Assembly (NCBI RefSeq): GCF_031755915.1 | Contig: NC_083383.1 | Coordinates: forward strand, 30,917,501-30,981,500 | Length of the DNA stretch: 64,000 bases | Source of the DNA: Ziziphus jujuba | Lineage: Eukaryota > Streptophyta > Magnoliopsida > Rosales > Rhamnaceae | Direction: 5' to 3' | Shown here: piece by piece, positions 35,186 through 46,805 of the stretch | Layout: each line of letters opens with the position of its first letter | How positions within the stretch are numbered: the first letter of the stretch is position 1 | The notes under the pieces: model-generated | The model's database searches: none | The model's input: only the letters and a program-made list of their open reading frames with translations | What the model was told of the DNA's origin: nothing | Made by a program: the position numbers and the translations under genes

Positions 35186-36976
35186 ATATATATTTATGTA
35201 CACAATATGGATAGGGTTTTCGGTGCTTTTTCTATTGCTTTTTACGTTACTTTTAACGGATAAGAGGTGAAAATGAAATTGTCTTAATGCTTTATGTGGG
35301 AGTCGGTCAATATTGGTCAATATTTACTAATTTCTGTTTACTTATATATAAATATATATATATGTATCATTGACTAATTAAAGTGTTTTATATTTTACAA
35401 ATATGGTCCAGACGGTGGAGAAGCAAGGATGACTGATAGATTTAACTAATACTATTTTGGTTTAACAGTGGTAGTTAATTAAACACATTTAGCAAGTAAC
35501 ATGCATACAATGAAAGTTGACCAACTTTCATCCTCTGTGCCTTCGGCAGTAATTTTTTTTTTTTTTTTCCCAGTGTATAATATAAAGATGCGGTAAGGAA
35601 AAATAAGTGATATTAATTGTTTGGCCTTGGTAAGTTTTAACGTTTTATACTCTTTTTGGGCTCTTTAGCACCTGCATTTACCGAAAGGAAAATAAGTGTT
35701 TGTGCTGTATGGGAAGCTGGTAAATTAATCAAAAAGGAATATAGATGGAGATATATTAAAGGATATGTCACTAAGATTGTTAAAAACCTGCATTTTCGGG
35801 GGGAAAAAAATTATAAAATACTACTAATTAAGTTTGGATATATTTATTATTTCAAAAAAAAAAAGAAGATTCATATATATTTTTTACTGTTCCACCAATT
35901 TTTTTCTTTTTTGTTAAAATAAAAAATTGACACAATTGACAAAAGTAAATGTGTTGATGTATATGTGTCGATTAACATAAGAGGCAAAAAATTAAAATCG
36001 CCTAGTCATGGTATCTTCCATTTTTGAATTTTTTGATTTCTTTTGTCCTTCCCTTATCTTAGTTAAATGGTACACATTGGGTTATTATTATCACATATTT
36101 TCTTGGGTGTTACAATTTGCAAATTATACACTGGGTAAAAGATTGTCAACCGAAAAAATACATTGGGTAAATATTGTCTTTCTTCCAATTTCACCTTAGT
36201 AATTGGGTACATACACGTAAACGTTGTGCAACGATTCGGGTTAACATTCACAACATGCCCAATTAATTAGCATACCTATTAAGGGAACAAAGATAAATGT
36301 ATTTAGATTTCACCCAAACAAAAATAAAAAAAAGGATAAATTTCGGGATTTGTAATTTTCAATATTAAAAAAGGGTCTCCAGGTAATCCTTTTGGGTATA
36401 CACTTTTGGGTCTTTTATGTTATTGAAAAATTAGACTTTTATAAATTATAGGCTGAAAAATAAATAGGCCAATTGAAGTTGAAAATATTTTAATTATGAC
36501 TCTGTTTTACTAACCCATATTTTGTGATGTCATTAAAGTAACATAATTTGTAATAATTGATGCATTTAAGATAACCGAACACAAAAATAAATATATATTT
36601 CCATTGGAGATTCATATATTAAAAGCACGTACTACTAAATTTGTAATATTAATTGATGCATTTAAGATAACAAACACAAAAATAAAAATAAAATATATTC
36701 CGTTGGAGATTCTAATTTCCTTACTTATATATTAAAAGCACATATTACTTATAAAGTGCATTAATGATAAACAAATTAAAGTTCGTGCATGATTAACATC
36801 CAACCCCAAAAAGCAGTGTACGGTAATTGTGTAAATATGATGAACATGAGCACAGCCAAATTCATCAATCATACCGAAGAAACACCATTAATGGCTGTAA
36901 TTGTGAAACACAAAAAAAAAAAAAAAAAAAAAAATAGAAGGAAACAGAAAGACTAAACAGAACAACGAGAAGGTGC
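35186..36976. other. Upstream module and C2 3' flank
   Basis: 35260-35320 is the conserved upstream module (GAAATTGTCTTAATGC...GTCGGTCAATATTGG). 36366-36600 holds the dispersed GGGTCTCCAGG...GGATATAC module and its trailing conserved sequence. 36790-36915 (minus) is the terminal-exon remnant (ACAATTACAG, ATTAATGGTGTTTCTTCGG, TGCTCATGTTCATCA). No complete gene is seen. Confidence 0.5.
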
Positions 36977-37617
36977 TCATGTTGGGGTTGAGATATCGGA
37001 GGTGCAAAGAGGCCAATGGGCAATAATCGTCAAGTAATAAGACCCCAAAACTGTGTAGGTAAAAAAAAAGAAAAAAAGAAAAAAAAAAAAGAAGTTAAAT
37101 AAGAAGAAAGAATGAAATATGAGACAATAAAAACAAAATGCAACAAAATGAAAATGGTGGTTTTTATGTATTACCATGGTGATAAAGGCAGATTCAGAAA
37201 TCTGACACTTAAGAATATGACGTTGGAGTGCAAAAGGGGTTAATGATGCTTCATAGATGCAAAGATAATAATCCTCTATTTCGTACCTGCAAATTAATTA
37301 AGAATATTAATGCTAAATGTTTTATGTGATTTTTTTTAAAAAAGAAAAAAAGAAAAAAGAAGAAGATGAGAAAAAAATAGAAAAATATTGATAAACTTAC
37401 AGAAACCGAATGGTATAGAGGATGAATCCATTCAAGAACAAGAGGATGGTAAGGATTGAAATGTAAGGATGTGGGGAGTAATATAGAGTGGATTCAATGA
37501 GTGCTGGAAATCCTAAATAAAATAAAACCACTGTGTATAACACATAAACGGAAATGAATGAAGCTTTTTTATTTCGATGAAATTGAAGAAAGCCTTCAAA
37601 ATGGCTTTGATATCCAT
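36977..37617 (-). pseudogene. Family-C gene C2, frameshifted (unit 1 copy)
   Basis: The start MDIKAILKAFFNFIE matches MGMKTWLKAVVMLMK of C1. Exon 1 37401-37617 is 217 nt, as in the 6 kb pseudogene. In the literal frame it stops soon after the A-tract at about 37567. One base more there would restore SVYVLYTVVLFYLGFPALIE, a hydrophobic stretch aligning with C1. Exon 2 is 37175-37286 (GT-AG borders, YEIEDYYLCIYEAS matching KEVDDYHDN...SEAS) and exon 3 starts at 37050. Because the tract is identical in both duplicate units, random sequencing error is less likely, but homopolymer miscalling remains possible. A telobox lies at 37700-37707. Confidence 0.65.
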
Positions 37618-37774
37618 TTCAGTATATGGTTTCAGGGTGAGAGAGTGAGAGTTTTGAATGTCGCTGTAATGAGAAAATATATTAAAGCCCCACAATAGAT
37701 AGGGTTTTGAGAAAGAGAGAAAAGTTGAATCGGATAAAATTGAAAAAAACAATATTGTCTTAATGAGAGAGTAC

Positions 37775-40700
37775 TGTCAGGACCCGTCCAGAATTCCTCC
37801 TCCGGAACCCTAGACAGCCCTGATCCCAGGGAAATACCACCGAACTTTCCAACGGAAAAGCCGGCAGCACCTCCCCTAAGGGATTTACTTACCACAAATT
37901 TACCTGCACTGAAAACACACTTCAAAAATATCCCCTTATTCCTCCCACAAACTACAAATTGGTTCCACAAATTTCAGCACTTCAAAACAAAAATACAGTA
38001 ATCCAGTGCAAGATAAATACAATAAGAGTGAAAGAAATAGTACAACTGCAATAAAGAAGAACAGGGTACTTCACGAAGTAAAACAGCGATGAAGATCAAG
38101 TCCGCTCTGGATGAACACTGACAACCTGGTACCTAGAGGAACGGAATTTAAGAGTGTGAGATGCTAATCATCTCAGTGAGCGACCCTACTACTATACCAT
38201 ATAATATCACAGTAATAAGTATAAATAATAATTATTTGGAAATAATAATTTCTCTCAAAACCCTTACAATTCTCTCAGTTGGAAAGGTTCCCCTTTTAAA
38301 ACATTTTCACAAAACCCTTTATTCAGTAATAATTAATTTTATTTTTCCAATACAGTTTCCAAACATTTTATTTTTAAAACACAATTCTGAAAATCATTTG
38401 ATGCACCCACTATATACCAGTGGCGCCAGAGTACCCAGCGTCCCGAGGTACTGCCAGACAGGAGGTTATAGAGAGAAACCGGCATACGGTCGCGTGGCGT
38501 CCCACAGCGCCGCTGCTAACCTGGTGTCCCGGCCAAAGGGGGGTGGCCGCCCTCTCCGATGGCATCCACAGGACACCCTCATAATATTAACCGCGCGCTA
38601 CTCACACCCACCTGCGCGCTAATCACATCACCTGCGCGCTAATCACACCCACCTACGCGCTAATCACAACCGTGTGCACACTAACCATATCACATAATCA
38701 GAACACCAGTACGTGCACGGTGCATCTAAAAATTATAAAATCCATAAATTTAAATCATAAAACAAATTTCACATTTTTCATAAGCATAGCGGGCATAATC
38801 CATCCGCTTGAACCGGGAAATTCTCCACAATTTCCTTATAATCCATACCATAAATTCCATGATTTTCAAATCCACCAACTTCCAAATCCATCAATTCAAA
38901 TATCCACATTTTCCCAATAGCATAAATAATTTCTCGAAATATCATAATCAAATCTCATAATATTCCATGGGCATATTTTATAAAAATTGAAATCACCAAT
39001 ATAACCAAATATTTTCTTTGAAATATTTGAAAATCAAATCATGCCCAATTTACCATTAAAACCACACCAATTTCAAAATCCTCAAAACCATAAAATAATT
39101 CCACATGGCATAAATTTGTAGAATTCGCATTTTCTTAAATCCAATAAATTCATAAATAATTCTACAATAAATCCAATAAATATTTGGCACATAGAAATTA
39201 AATTCCAAATATTTAAATCACACATAATATATTCACCAATTAAATTCCCAAAATTAATTTGAAGGTGGGTCACTCACCTGGAGCACGCAATTAACCCATG
39301 ATCCACTACGGGATCAATTCTACGATTCACTGGTGCTCCTAGAACAAAATTCACAGACAGTCAAATAAATTAATATTTTAATCGGGTAAATAATACCCGG
39401 TACCCGGGGGTAAAACACAAACGTTATCTAGAATTTACGAGTTATATACCGAATCGAAGCTCGCGTGATGAGGATCACGGATTCGGTCTTACTTTCCGGT
39501 GATCGGACCCGACGGGGTCGGAATCTCGCCGGAAAGCTTTTCGAGTTTCGGCTCCGCAATTCTCCCAAACCGTCGCGAATTGGCGGAAACGGAAGTCGGA
39601 TTTGGGTTCAGGAGGTCGAACACTGCGGACTGGAGCTGGCCGGATGTAACACCCCGTCCCGAATCGCACCGAAATCCGTGCACGTTGACCGATGTTGACC
39701 GTTGACCGTTGACCGAAGGGGTCAAAAGTTGACGTTTTGACTCGGTGGGAATTTCGAGTTGACCAGGGTACCGTGGCGAAGTGCATGACGCCCTGAGTTC
39801 GTAGACTAGTAGCACGTCGAAAACGGAGCTACGGTTTGAAAGTTATGGGCAAAACAAGTTGAAGTGTAAACTGTCTAAAAGGTGCCGGGAGTTGACTTTT
39901 TCTTGTGATGTAATTGTGAGTTGACTCTTGTATGGTTGTAAAGTACTCGTCGATACGAGTTCATAGACTAGCGGCACGCTTAAATCGGACATGTGGTTAA
40001 AAAGTTATGGACGTTTGAAGTTTACCGGATACCGTATTATTTTAATGTTTTTGGGTCGTGAACAGTGAAATGCCACGTGTCAGCTTCTGAGTGGTCCACG
40101 TGGCATGAACAGTGTCACGCAGGGTTTTAATTTTGAAAAACTCTCGGGAAAGAGAGAGAAGAGAGAGAAGAGAGAGAAAGAGAGAGAGAAAGAAAGAGAG
40201 AGAGAAAAATATTATGGGATTTGATTATGATATTTCGAGAAATTATTTATGCTTGGAAAAAAATGTGGATATTTGAATTGATGGATTTGGGAGTTGGTGG
40301 ATTTGAAAATCATGGGATTTATGGTATTAATTATAAGGAAATTGTGGAGAATTTCCCGGTTCAAGCGGATGGATTATGCCCGCTATGCTTATGAAAGATG
40401 TGAAATTTGTTTTATAATTTAAAATTGTGAAATTTATCATTTAGATGCGCGCTAATCACATCACCTGCTAACCTGGTGTTCTGTTTATATGTGATATGGT
40501 TAGTGTGCACACGGTTGTGATTAGCGCGCAGGTGGGTGTGATTAGCGCGCAGGTGATGTGATTAGCGCGCAGGTGGGTGTGAGTAGTGCGCGGTTGATAT
40601 TATGAGGGTGTCCTGTGGATGCCATCGGAGAGGGCGGCCACCCCCCATTGGCCGGGACACCAGGTTAGCAGTGGCGCAGTGGGACGCCACGCGACCGTAT

Positions 40701-42537
40701 GCCGGTTTCTTTCTATAACCTCCTGTCTGGCGGTACCTTGGGACGCTGGGTACTGTTGGCGCCACTGGTATATAGTGGGTGCATCAACTGATTTCGGAAC
40801 TGTGTTTTAAGAATAAAATGTTTTAAAACTGTATTGGAATTAAAATTACTATTACTGTTCGGATATTTATTTGATGTCTTGGTTTTCGAGGAATATGAAT
40901 AAAGGGTTTTGTGAAAAGGTTTTAAAAGGGGAACCTTTCCAACTGAGAGAATTGTAAGGGTTTTGAGAGAAAATATTATTTCCAAATAATTATTATTTAT
41001 ATACCTATTACCGTGGTATTATATTGTATAGTAGATAGGGTCGCTCACTGAGATGATTAGCATCTCACACTCTTAAATTCCGTTCCTCTAGGTACCAGGT
41101 TGTCGGTGTTCATTCGGAGCGGACTTGATCTTCATCGCTGTTTTACTTCGTGAAGTACCCTGTTCTTCTTTATTGCGGTTGTACTATTTCTTTCATTCTT
41201 GTTGTATTTATTTTGCACTGGATTACTGTATTTATATTGAAGTGCTGGAATTTGTGGAAACAATTTGTAGTCTGTGGGAGGAATAAGGGGATGTTGTTAG
41301 AAGTGTGTTTTCAGTGCAGGTAATTTGTGGTAAGTAAATCCCTTAGGGGAGGCTCTGCCGGATTTTCCGTTGGAGGGTTCGGTAGAGTTTCCCTGGGATC
41401 AGGGCTGTCTAGGGTTCCGGGGAAGGAATTCTGGACGGGTCCTGACACCGGAATTTCGGGTACTCGTCGGAACAGTATTTTCCGGCGGGCCACCGCGGTC
41501 ACAGGCAACCGTCGCCGGCGGCGCGTGCGTGCGGTGGCCGTTGGCTGTGAAATTTTGCAGACTTGTAGATTGTGAGGAGAGCAATCCAACGAGACCGACG
41601 GTGAGCAAAACGGAGGTCGGACGGCGAAGAAATCACCGTTTGAAGATTTCCGACCCCTCGCCGGAAAACGCTCCAATCCCGGCGCGTCGGTGGTTCGATG
41701 GCCGTGATTTTTGGTGGGTAGGCCGGACTTGAGGAGAGGATCAAGGCTGTCAGGCGCGTGTGGCCGGAAAATGGCCGGAACAGTGCCGATTCGCGATGGC
41801 CGGCGGTGGAGGGGGAAAAATCGCCGCCAAACTTCGGAGGTCCGATCCGGGCGCGTCCGGCGGCCGTGCGCCGTGAAATTTGGAGGTTTTGCCGGAAATG
41901 AGGTGGGCAATCTGGCTGGCCGGCGCATGTACAGTAACTAGGCCGGAAAACATGAAAATGACCGGCGGCCGGTGACTCTCTCTCTCTCCTCTCTCTCTTT
42001 CTCTCTCCTCTCTCTCTCTTTCTCTCTTTTCCCCGAGTGTTTTAACAAATAAAACCCCTGCGTGACACTGTTTATGCCACGTGGATCACTCAGAAGCTGA
42101 CATGTGGCATTTCACTGTTCACCGACCCAAAAACATTAAAATAATACGGTATCCGGTAAACTTCAAACGTCCATAACTTTTTAACCGGATGTCCGTTTTG
42201 AGCGTGCCGCTAGTCTGTGAACTCGTATCGACGAGCACTTCACAACCATGCATGAGTCAAAGCTCAATTCCCCATAAACAAAAAGTGAACTCCGGCACCC
42301 CTTGGACAGTTTGGACCGCAACTTGTTTCGTCCATAACTTTCAAACCGTAGCTCCGTTTTCGACGTGCTACCAGTCTACGAACTCGTGGCATCGTGCACT
42401 TCGCCACGGTACCCTAGTCAACTCAAAATTCTCACCGAGTAAAAAAAAGTCAACTTTTGACCCCTTCGTTCAACGGTCAACGGTCAACCTCGGTCAACGT
42501 GCACGGATTCCGGTGCGATTTGGGACGGGGTGTTACA
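37775..42537 (-). mobile_element. Solo LTR with a nested solo LTR (unit 1)
   Basis: The outer LTR (minus orientation) runs from TGTCAGGACCCGTCC at 37775 to GGGGTGTTACA at 42537. Without the inner insertion it is 2960 bp, close to the 2980-bp LTR at 16609-19588. Flanks read GTAC and ATAC, so any target duplication is imperfect. There is no internal coding part and no primer site, so it is a solo LTR produced by LTR-LTR recombination. It splits the upstream module of C2. Confidence 0.85.
39645..41447 (+). mobile_element. Inner solo LTR, opposite orientation (unit 1)
   Basis: TGTAACACCCCG...GTCCTGACA, flanked by CCGGA at 39640-39644 and at 41448-41452, is a perfect 5-bp target duplication. At 1803 bp it is about 1.2 kb shorter than the others. 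Sequence jumps from the GA-rich tract (about 40150-40205) straight to TATTATGGGATTTG, so the CCGG-rich middle is deleted. It is younger than the outer LTR. Confidence 0.9.
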
Positions 42538-44309
42538 ATACTGCTAAAAAATTGGTCAATATTATAAGACACACATTTATTCATTTATTTTCTTTCAAAT
42601 TGGACTTTTATACAGTTTGGATTTTATTTGTTTATCTCATAAATAAATAAACGGTCATTGTCATTTTCTCTAATTATTATTTCATCCCAAAAAAAAAAAG
42701 AGTATTATTGTTTCTCACTTTGATAAAGGGAATTTTCTTTAGTATTTTCTTCTAATTTATGTTTATGCTGCTTTTTTAGTTACATTATGCAACCCAAATT
42801 ACTTGTGTTTTTCTTTCATAATCTCTTCCAAATTAATTAGTTGTGCCCCACAAATTACATCATCCCAACAATTGCTATACAAAATAAACGTTATAATTCC
42901 ATTCCCTTTTCTTGTATAAGTTCCGCTTTTCATAACTTTCAGTATAAAAGGGTTTCTCTCAGTGCCTCCTTTTGGATATACAATCCTTGGGTCTCTTTTA
43001 TATACAAACAACTGAAAATTAAATACTTAATTTTTATAATAAATGCTTAAATTAAGTTGCAAATATTATAATAGATACATCACCTTGTAACCTTTATCTC
43101 TTTTGATATAGTTTTACAACTATTTTGGTTGCTTGAATTATCACTTGTATAACAATCATATACATACAACATTTTAGAATTGCTATGGCGGCTTTTTTGT
43201 AGTCTTCGTTATACTGAGTGGATTGGTACATTATCATATACATCTCTTATTTTCTTAATTTTTTGCATTCATATTAATTGCTTAGAAAGAAAACTCCACT
43301 CAAAGATGGCAATAGGAAATAAACATTACCATATACGTGCTATTATGGCGACTGAGAGAACTATATTTTAACTTGCATTTTAAGTTTCCAGGATAAACTC
43401 ATATACATGTATAATATATTAATTATACTGTTATTATAATCCATCGTTAATTAATTATATGTCTTTTATGTTTTGAAAAATGCTGGTCAAAACCGCAGAG
43501 AAGTAATTGAGCATTGGACATGAAGGATTGAAGAAAATAATCAAATATATATGTGTGTGTGGGTGTGGGTGTGTATTCTCGTTATAGAGATGGAATGTAT
43601 AAAGTATTTTTCTTGTAGTGATCATCAAAAGTACTAAAAATGAAAGCTAGGCTAGGGATCCAAAACACATAGCAACAATTATTATTATTTTTTAAATTGC
43701 AATTGCATTGAAAAGCCGAAAGAGAACCCAGAGAGAGCACCTGTCTCCTCCGAAAATAAAAGAGCAAACATAAAAAAGAGGAAGCTCCCTCAAAGACAAA
43801 ATTAATTAATGCTTCTTTCCTTTATATGTGTAAGCTCCTTTTGTGTTACCCAAAAAAAGTAAAAAACGAAAAAGAAAAAAAAGGTTGCTTTTGCATATAT
43901 ATATATATATATATATTGGGTTTTTCTTTTGGACCAAAGAATACATGTTTTGTTTTAAACTAGATGCTAGTTAAATTGGTTAATTGTCTTGCGTAATGAC
44001 AAATTTCCTAGAACTTAATGATCATGTAGAATATATATATATATATATATATCAATGTCCGTATAAGATTTAATATTTTTTCTTAATGTAAAAAAGATAA
44101 GCACTTTGCATTTTGATTTTCCTGCCTAAAATCATTATTATTTTATATAATATATCATTCATTATATGAATGTTTAGGTTATCATCTGATGTAGCTTCTT
44201 CTTAATATATACATATATATATATATTGATGATTTTATTTCAAAAAAAAAAACTTTATATATTAGTCAATTTCGTTTTGTACAACTAGTTCTCACAAAAC
44301 ACACATTAC

Positions 44310-44349
<40 letters not shown>

Positions 44350-44393
44350 GTTGTCATAAAACATAGATACAAAACAGGCAAAGTATGAGAAAT
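42538..44393. other. Intergenic: modules and a short inserted segment
   Basis: 42538-42680 continues the C2 upstream module (TTGGTCAATATT). 42893-43020 is a copy of the TATAAAAGGG...GGATATACAATCCTTGGGTCTC module. 43440-43660 matches 31970-32060 and 32715-32770. About 43665-43790 is an insertion not present at 32770; its left side is T-rich, which fits a short minus-strand retroposon tail. No gene is seen. Confidence 0.45.
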
Positions 44394-44713
44394 GACACCG
44401 TCAGGTTGAAACAAAATGATGTACGTGGTATCTGGGGCACGGTCCCCTAATATCATTTCTAGTAGAAGTGCATCAAATTTCTTGTAAATTCCTAGTAATT
44501 ATTAAGGAAAATAGAAAAAATGCAAATAGACCACGAAAATACAGGGCGAAAAGGAATGAAATGAATTAGAGAAATCATAGCATGCCTCTCAATCAATTGG
44601 GACATCTTCATGAGCTTCCATTTCATAGCAATGTGTTTGCACTGTATTTTAGCAATTTGATACAAGAAAATTGCATCAATTAAGAGAGCTAAAATAGCTA
44701 TCAACATCCCCAT
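44394..44713 (-). pseudogene. 5'-truncated B' paralogue (unit 1)
   Basis: The frame from 44713 to 44492 reads MGMLIAILALLIDAIFLYQIAKIQCKHIAMKWKLMKMSQLIERH, aligning from residue 59 of B' to near its end (73 of 138 residues). The N-terminal half and the splice acceptor are missing, replaced by an (ATA)n/(AAT)n microsatellite at 44716-44740. The 3' flank (AAAATGATGTACGTGGTATCTGGGG) matches the B' 3' flank. A short two-span protein could in principle be made, but loss of the first span suggests a dead copy. Confidence 0.65.
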
Positions 44714-45850
44714 TTAATAATAATAATAATAATGATAATAATCATGTAATAAGACAAAAGAGAAAATGGTTCCCTTTAGGATAGAATTTAACCTTTAAAT
44801 ATTTTTTTAATCCTTTTAATAGGGTGAACATGATTTTACACCCCGACTTTTATGGTCCTACATGTCATTGGAAATTATATTTCTACACACACACACACAC
44901 ACACAACCGTCTCAGTTGTGTGAACCAACATGGAGAACTTCAGGAGCTCACATTCCACAGCAAAGCAATTGCATGCAGAGGAATTTGGAAAATTTGTAGA
45001 ATAAAATCCAATCGTGGTGGCCATCTCTTATTGTCATTGAATTTCCCAGTTTCTTTTCCTAAATATTGATATCAAAAGACAAAAAGAAAAATAATAGAAT
45101 AGCGGTTAGCTAAAAAAACGTTCAGAATTATAAAATGTACAACTTAATTTAAGTATTTAATTTCCAAGAGAGACCCAAGAATTGTATTATCCAAAAGAAG
45201 CAACTGGGAGATTCCTTTTCATACTCAAAATTACAAAAGCGGGACATTACACATGAAAATAGTAAGAAATTAATCTTTCATTAAAAAAAAAAAAGGTAAG
45301 AAATTAATATTAATTTTGTATTTCACAATTCAAATAAATCAATTATTGGGTACCACTTTATATACAAGGACTAGCAATTTTCGGGATGTAATTTGAAATC
45401 TCCAATGATGGAATATAATTTACTTTTGTGTTTCTGACAAAAATAAAAATAAGAGAATATTGGTTCACTAAAATAAAATCATAATTAAAAGATTACGTTT
45501 TTCATTTTCAGTTCTTTATAAAAAAAAGAGATTACGAATTTTTTTTTTTTTTTTTTTTGGTCATCAAATTCAAAGAGACTCAAGAATTGTGTGTGTGTAT
45601 ATATATATATGCAAAAGAAGCAACTGGGTGAGACCCTTTCGTACTGCAAATTACCAAAAAAGGGACTTTTGTATGAAAAAGGAATGAAACTAATTGATTT
45701 TGAATTTCAAAATTCACATAAATCGGTTATTTCATGTCTTAGAACCACTATATAATGAATAGCTGTTTTTGTGATGATATAATGATTTGGGGCATGTGGG
45801 CGAGATTATGAAAGAAAAACGCACTTAATTAATTAGGGGCACAATGTAAT
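44714..45850. other. Duplication junction and unit 2 left flank
   Basis: The (CA)n tract (44887-44904) joins directly to AACCGTCTCAG of unit 2. The B' remnant up to about 45070 is cut at this junction. The rest repeats 29471-30280. Confidence 0.8.
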
Positions 45851-46129
45851 TAATTACAAAAGCAGCATAAACAAATAATTAGAATAAAAACTTATAAAAT
45901 ATATATATATATATATATTTGTGAAAGAAATACATAAAATCCAAACTGTATTAAACCCAATTGGAAGAAAATAAAATACGTGTATATCTAAATTTGACCA
46001 AATATCTTCCTTATTTCTGATCAAACCCCAATCTTTTAGGGCATTAAAACATTTTCGCATTGCAGCCGCCACTACTACTCTTAATATAAAAAAGGCTCTC
46101 AACTCTCTCAAACATTTAAAAAAAAAAAA

Positions 46130-46805
46130 ATGGGTATGAAAACCTGGTTGAAGGCTGTGGTGATGTTGATGAAGAAACAGAGTGTGTTCTTTTGTCTTTA
46201 TGTTTTTCACGCAATTTATACGTTTGGTTTTGCAGTTCCATCAGCCTTGAATACCACCCATTATTGCACCTCCACCAATCCCACCTCCAATCCCTACTCA
46301 CTATTCCTATCCATCTACCCGCTCTCTTTGCTATTCGTCTTTCTCACCAGCCGGGTTCTGTAAGTGATCTTCTTCTTCTGTCATTTTCCCACTTTTTCTT
46401 CATTTTTTTTTTCCTTTCAAAAAAAAAAAAAATCAAATATATATTTATATATATACACATACAGAGAGATTTTGACATTAAATATATATTCTTAATTTGC
46501 AGGAAAGAAGTGGATGATTATCATGATAATATATGCAATAGCAGCTCTGAAGCATCACCAAGCCCTTATAGATCATCAGAATCTCGTAGTCTTAAGGTTG
46601 CTATCTCTTTGGCCTTGTTTTTATGCATAACGGTAATGAAAACCCTTCTAATTTTTCATTAAAAATTTTTTTTTTCTCATCTTTCATTTTTATTTAATTT
46701 TTTTTTCCCTCCTTACTTATTAATTTACAGCTTTCCCAGCTTTTGTGGGCTTTTCACTTAACGGGTCTGTGTATTATCTGGTGGAGAATTGCGACTGGTA
46801 ATTAA
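46130..46805 (+). CDS. Three-exon small membrane protein C1 (unit 2 copy)
   Basis: Exons are 46130-46359, 46503-46632 and 46731-46805, with the same borders and the same 144-residue product as the unit 1 copy at offset 15568. I saw no coding difference. The upstream (TA)n tract at 45898-45918 is 16 bases shorter than in unit 1, the only promoter-side change besides a one-base change in a T run. Confidence 0.7.

Larger units (their letters stand above)
29320..44904. repeat. Tandem duplication, unit 1 (15585 bp)
   Basis: The sequence from AACCGTCTCAGTTGTG (29320) to a (CA)n tract (44887-44904) is repeated immediately as 44905-60468. The offset of matching points is 15585 at the start and drifts to 15568, 15572, 15565 and 15569, each change falling at a homopolymer, (TA)n tract or one 7-bp repeat. 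I found no base substitution in the stretches compared. Confidence 0.95.

Noticed and set aside
37632..37970. 112-aa frame starting MWNQFVVCGRNKG
   Set aside because: It starts in LTR sequence and runs on into the C2 upstream region. The same start recurs at each LTR copy, so it is LTR sequence, not a gene.
41311..41928. 205-aa frame repeated at 56876-57493
   Set aside because: It crosses the boundary between inner and outer LTR, so it is an accident of nesting in GC-rich LTR sequence.
42189..42650. 153-aa frame at the LTR end (also 57754-58215)
   Set aside because: It crosses the LTR terminus into flanking DNA and has no conserved protein character.
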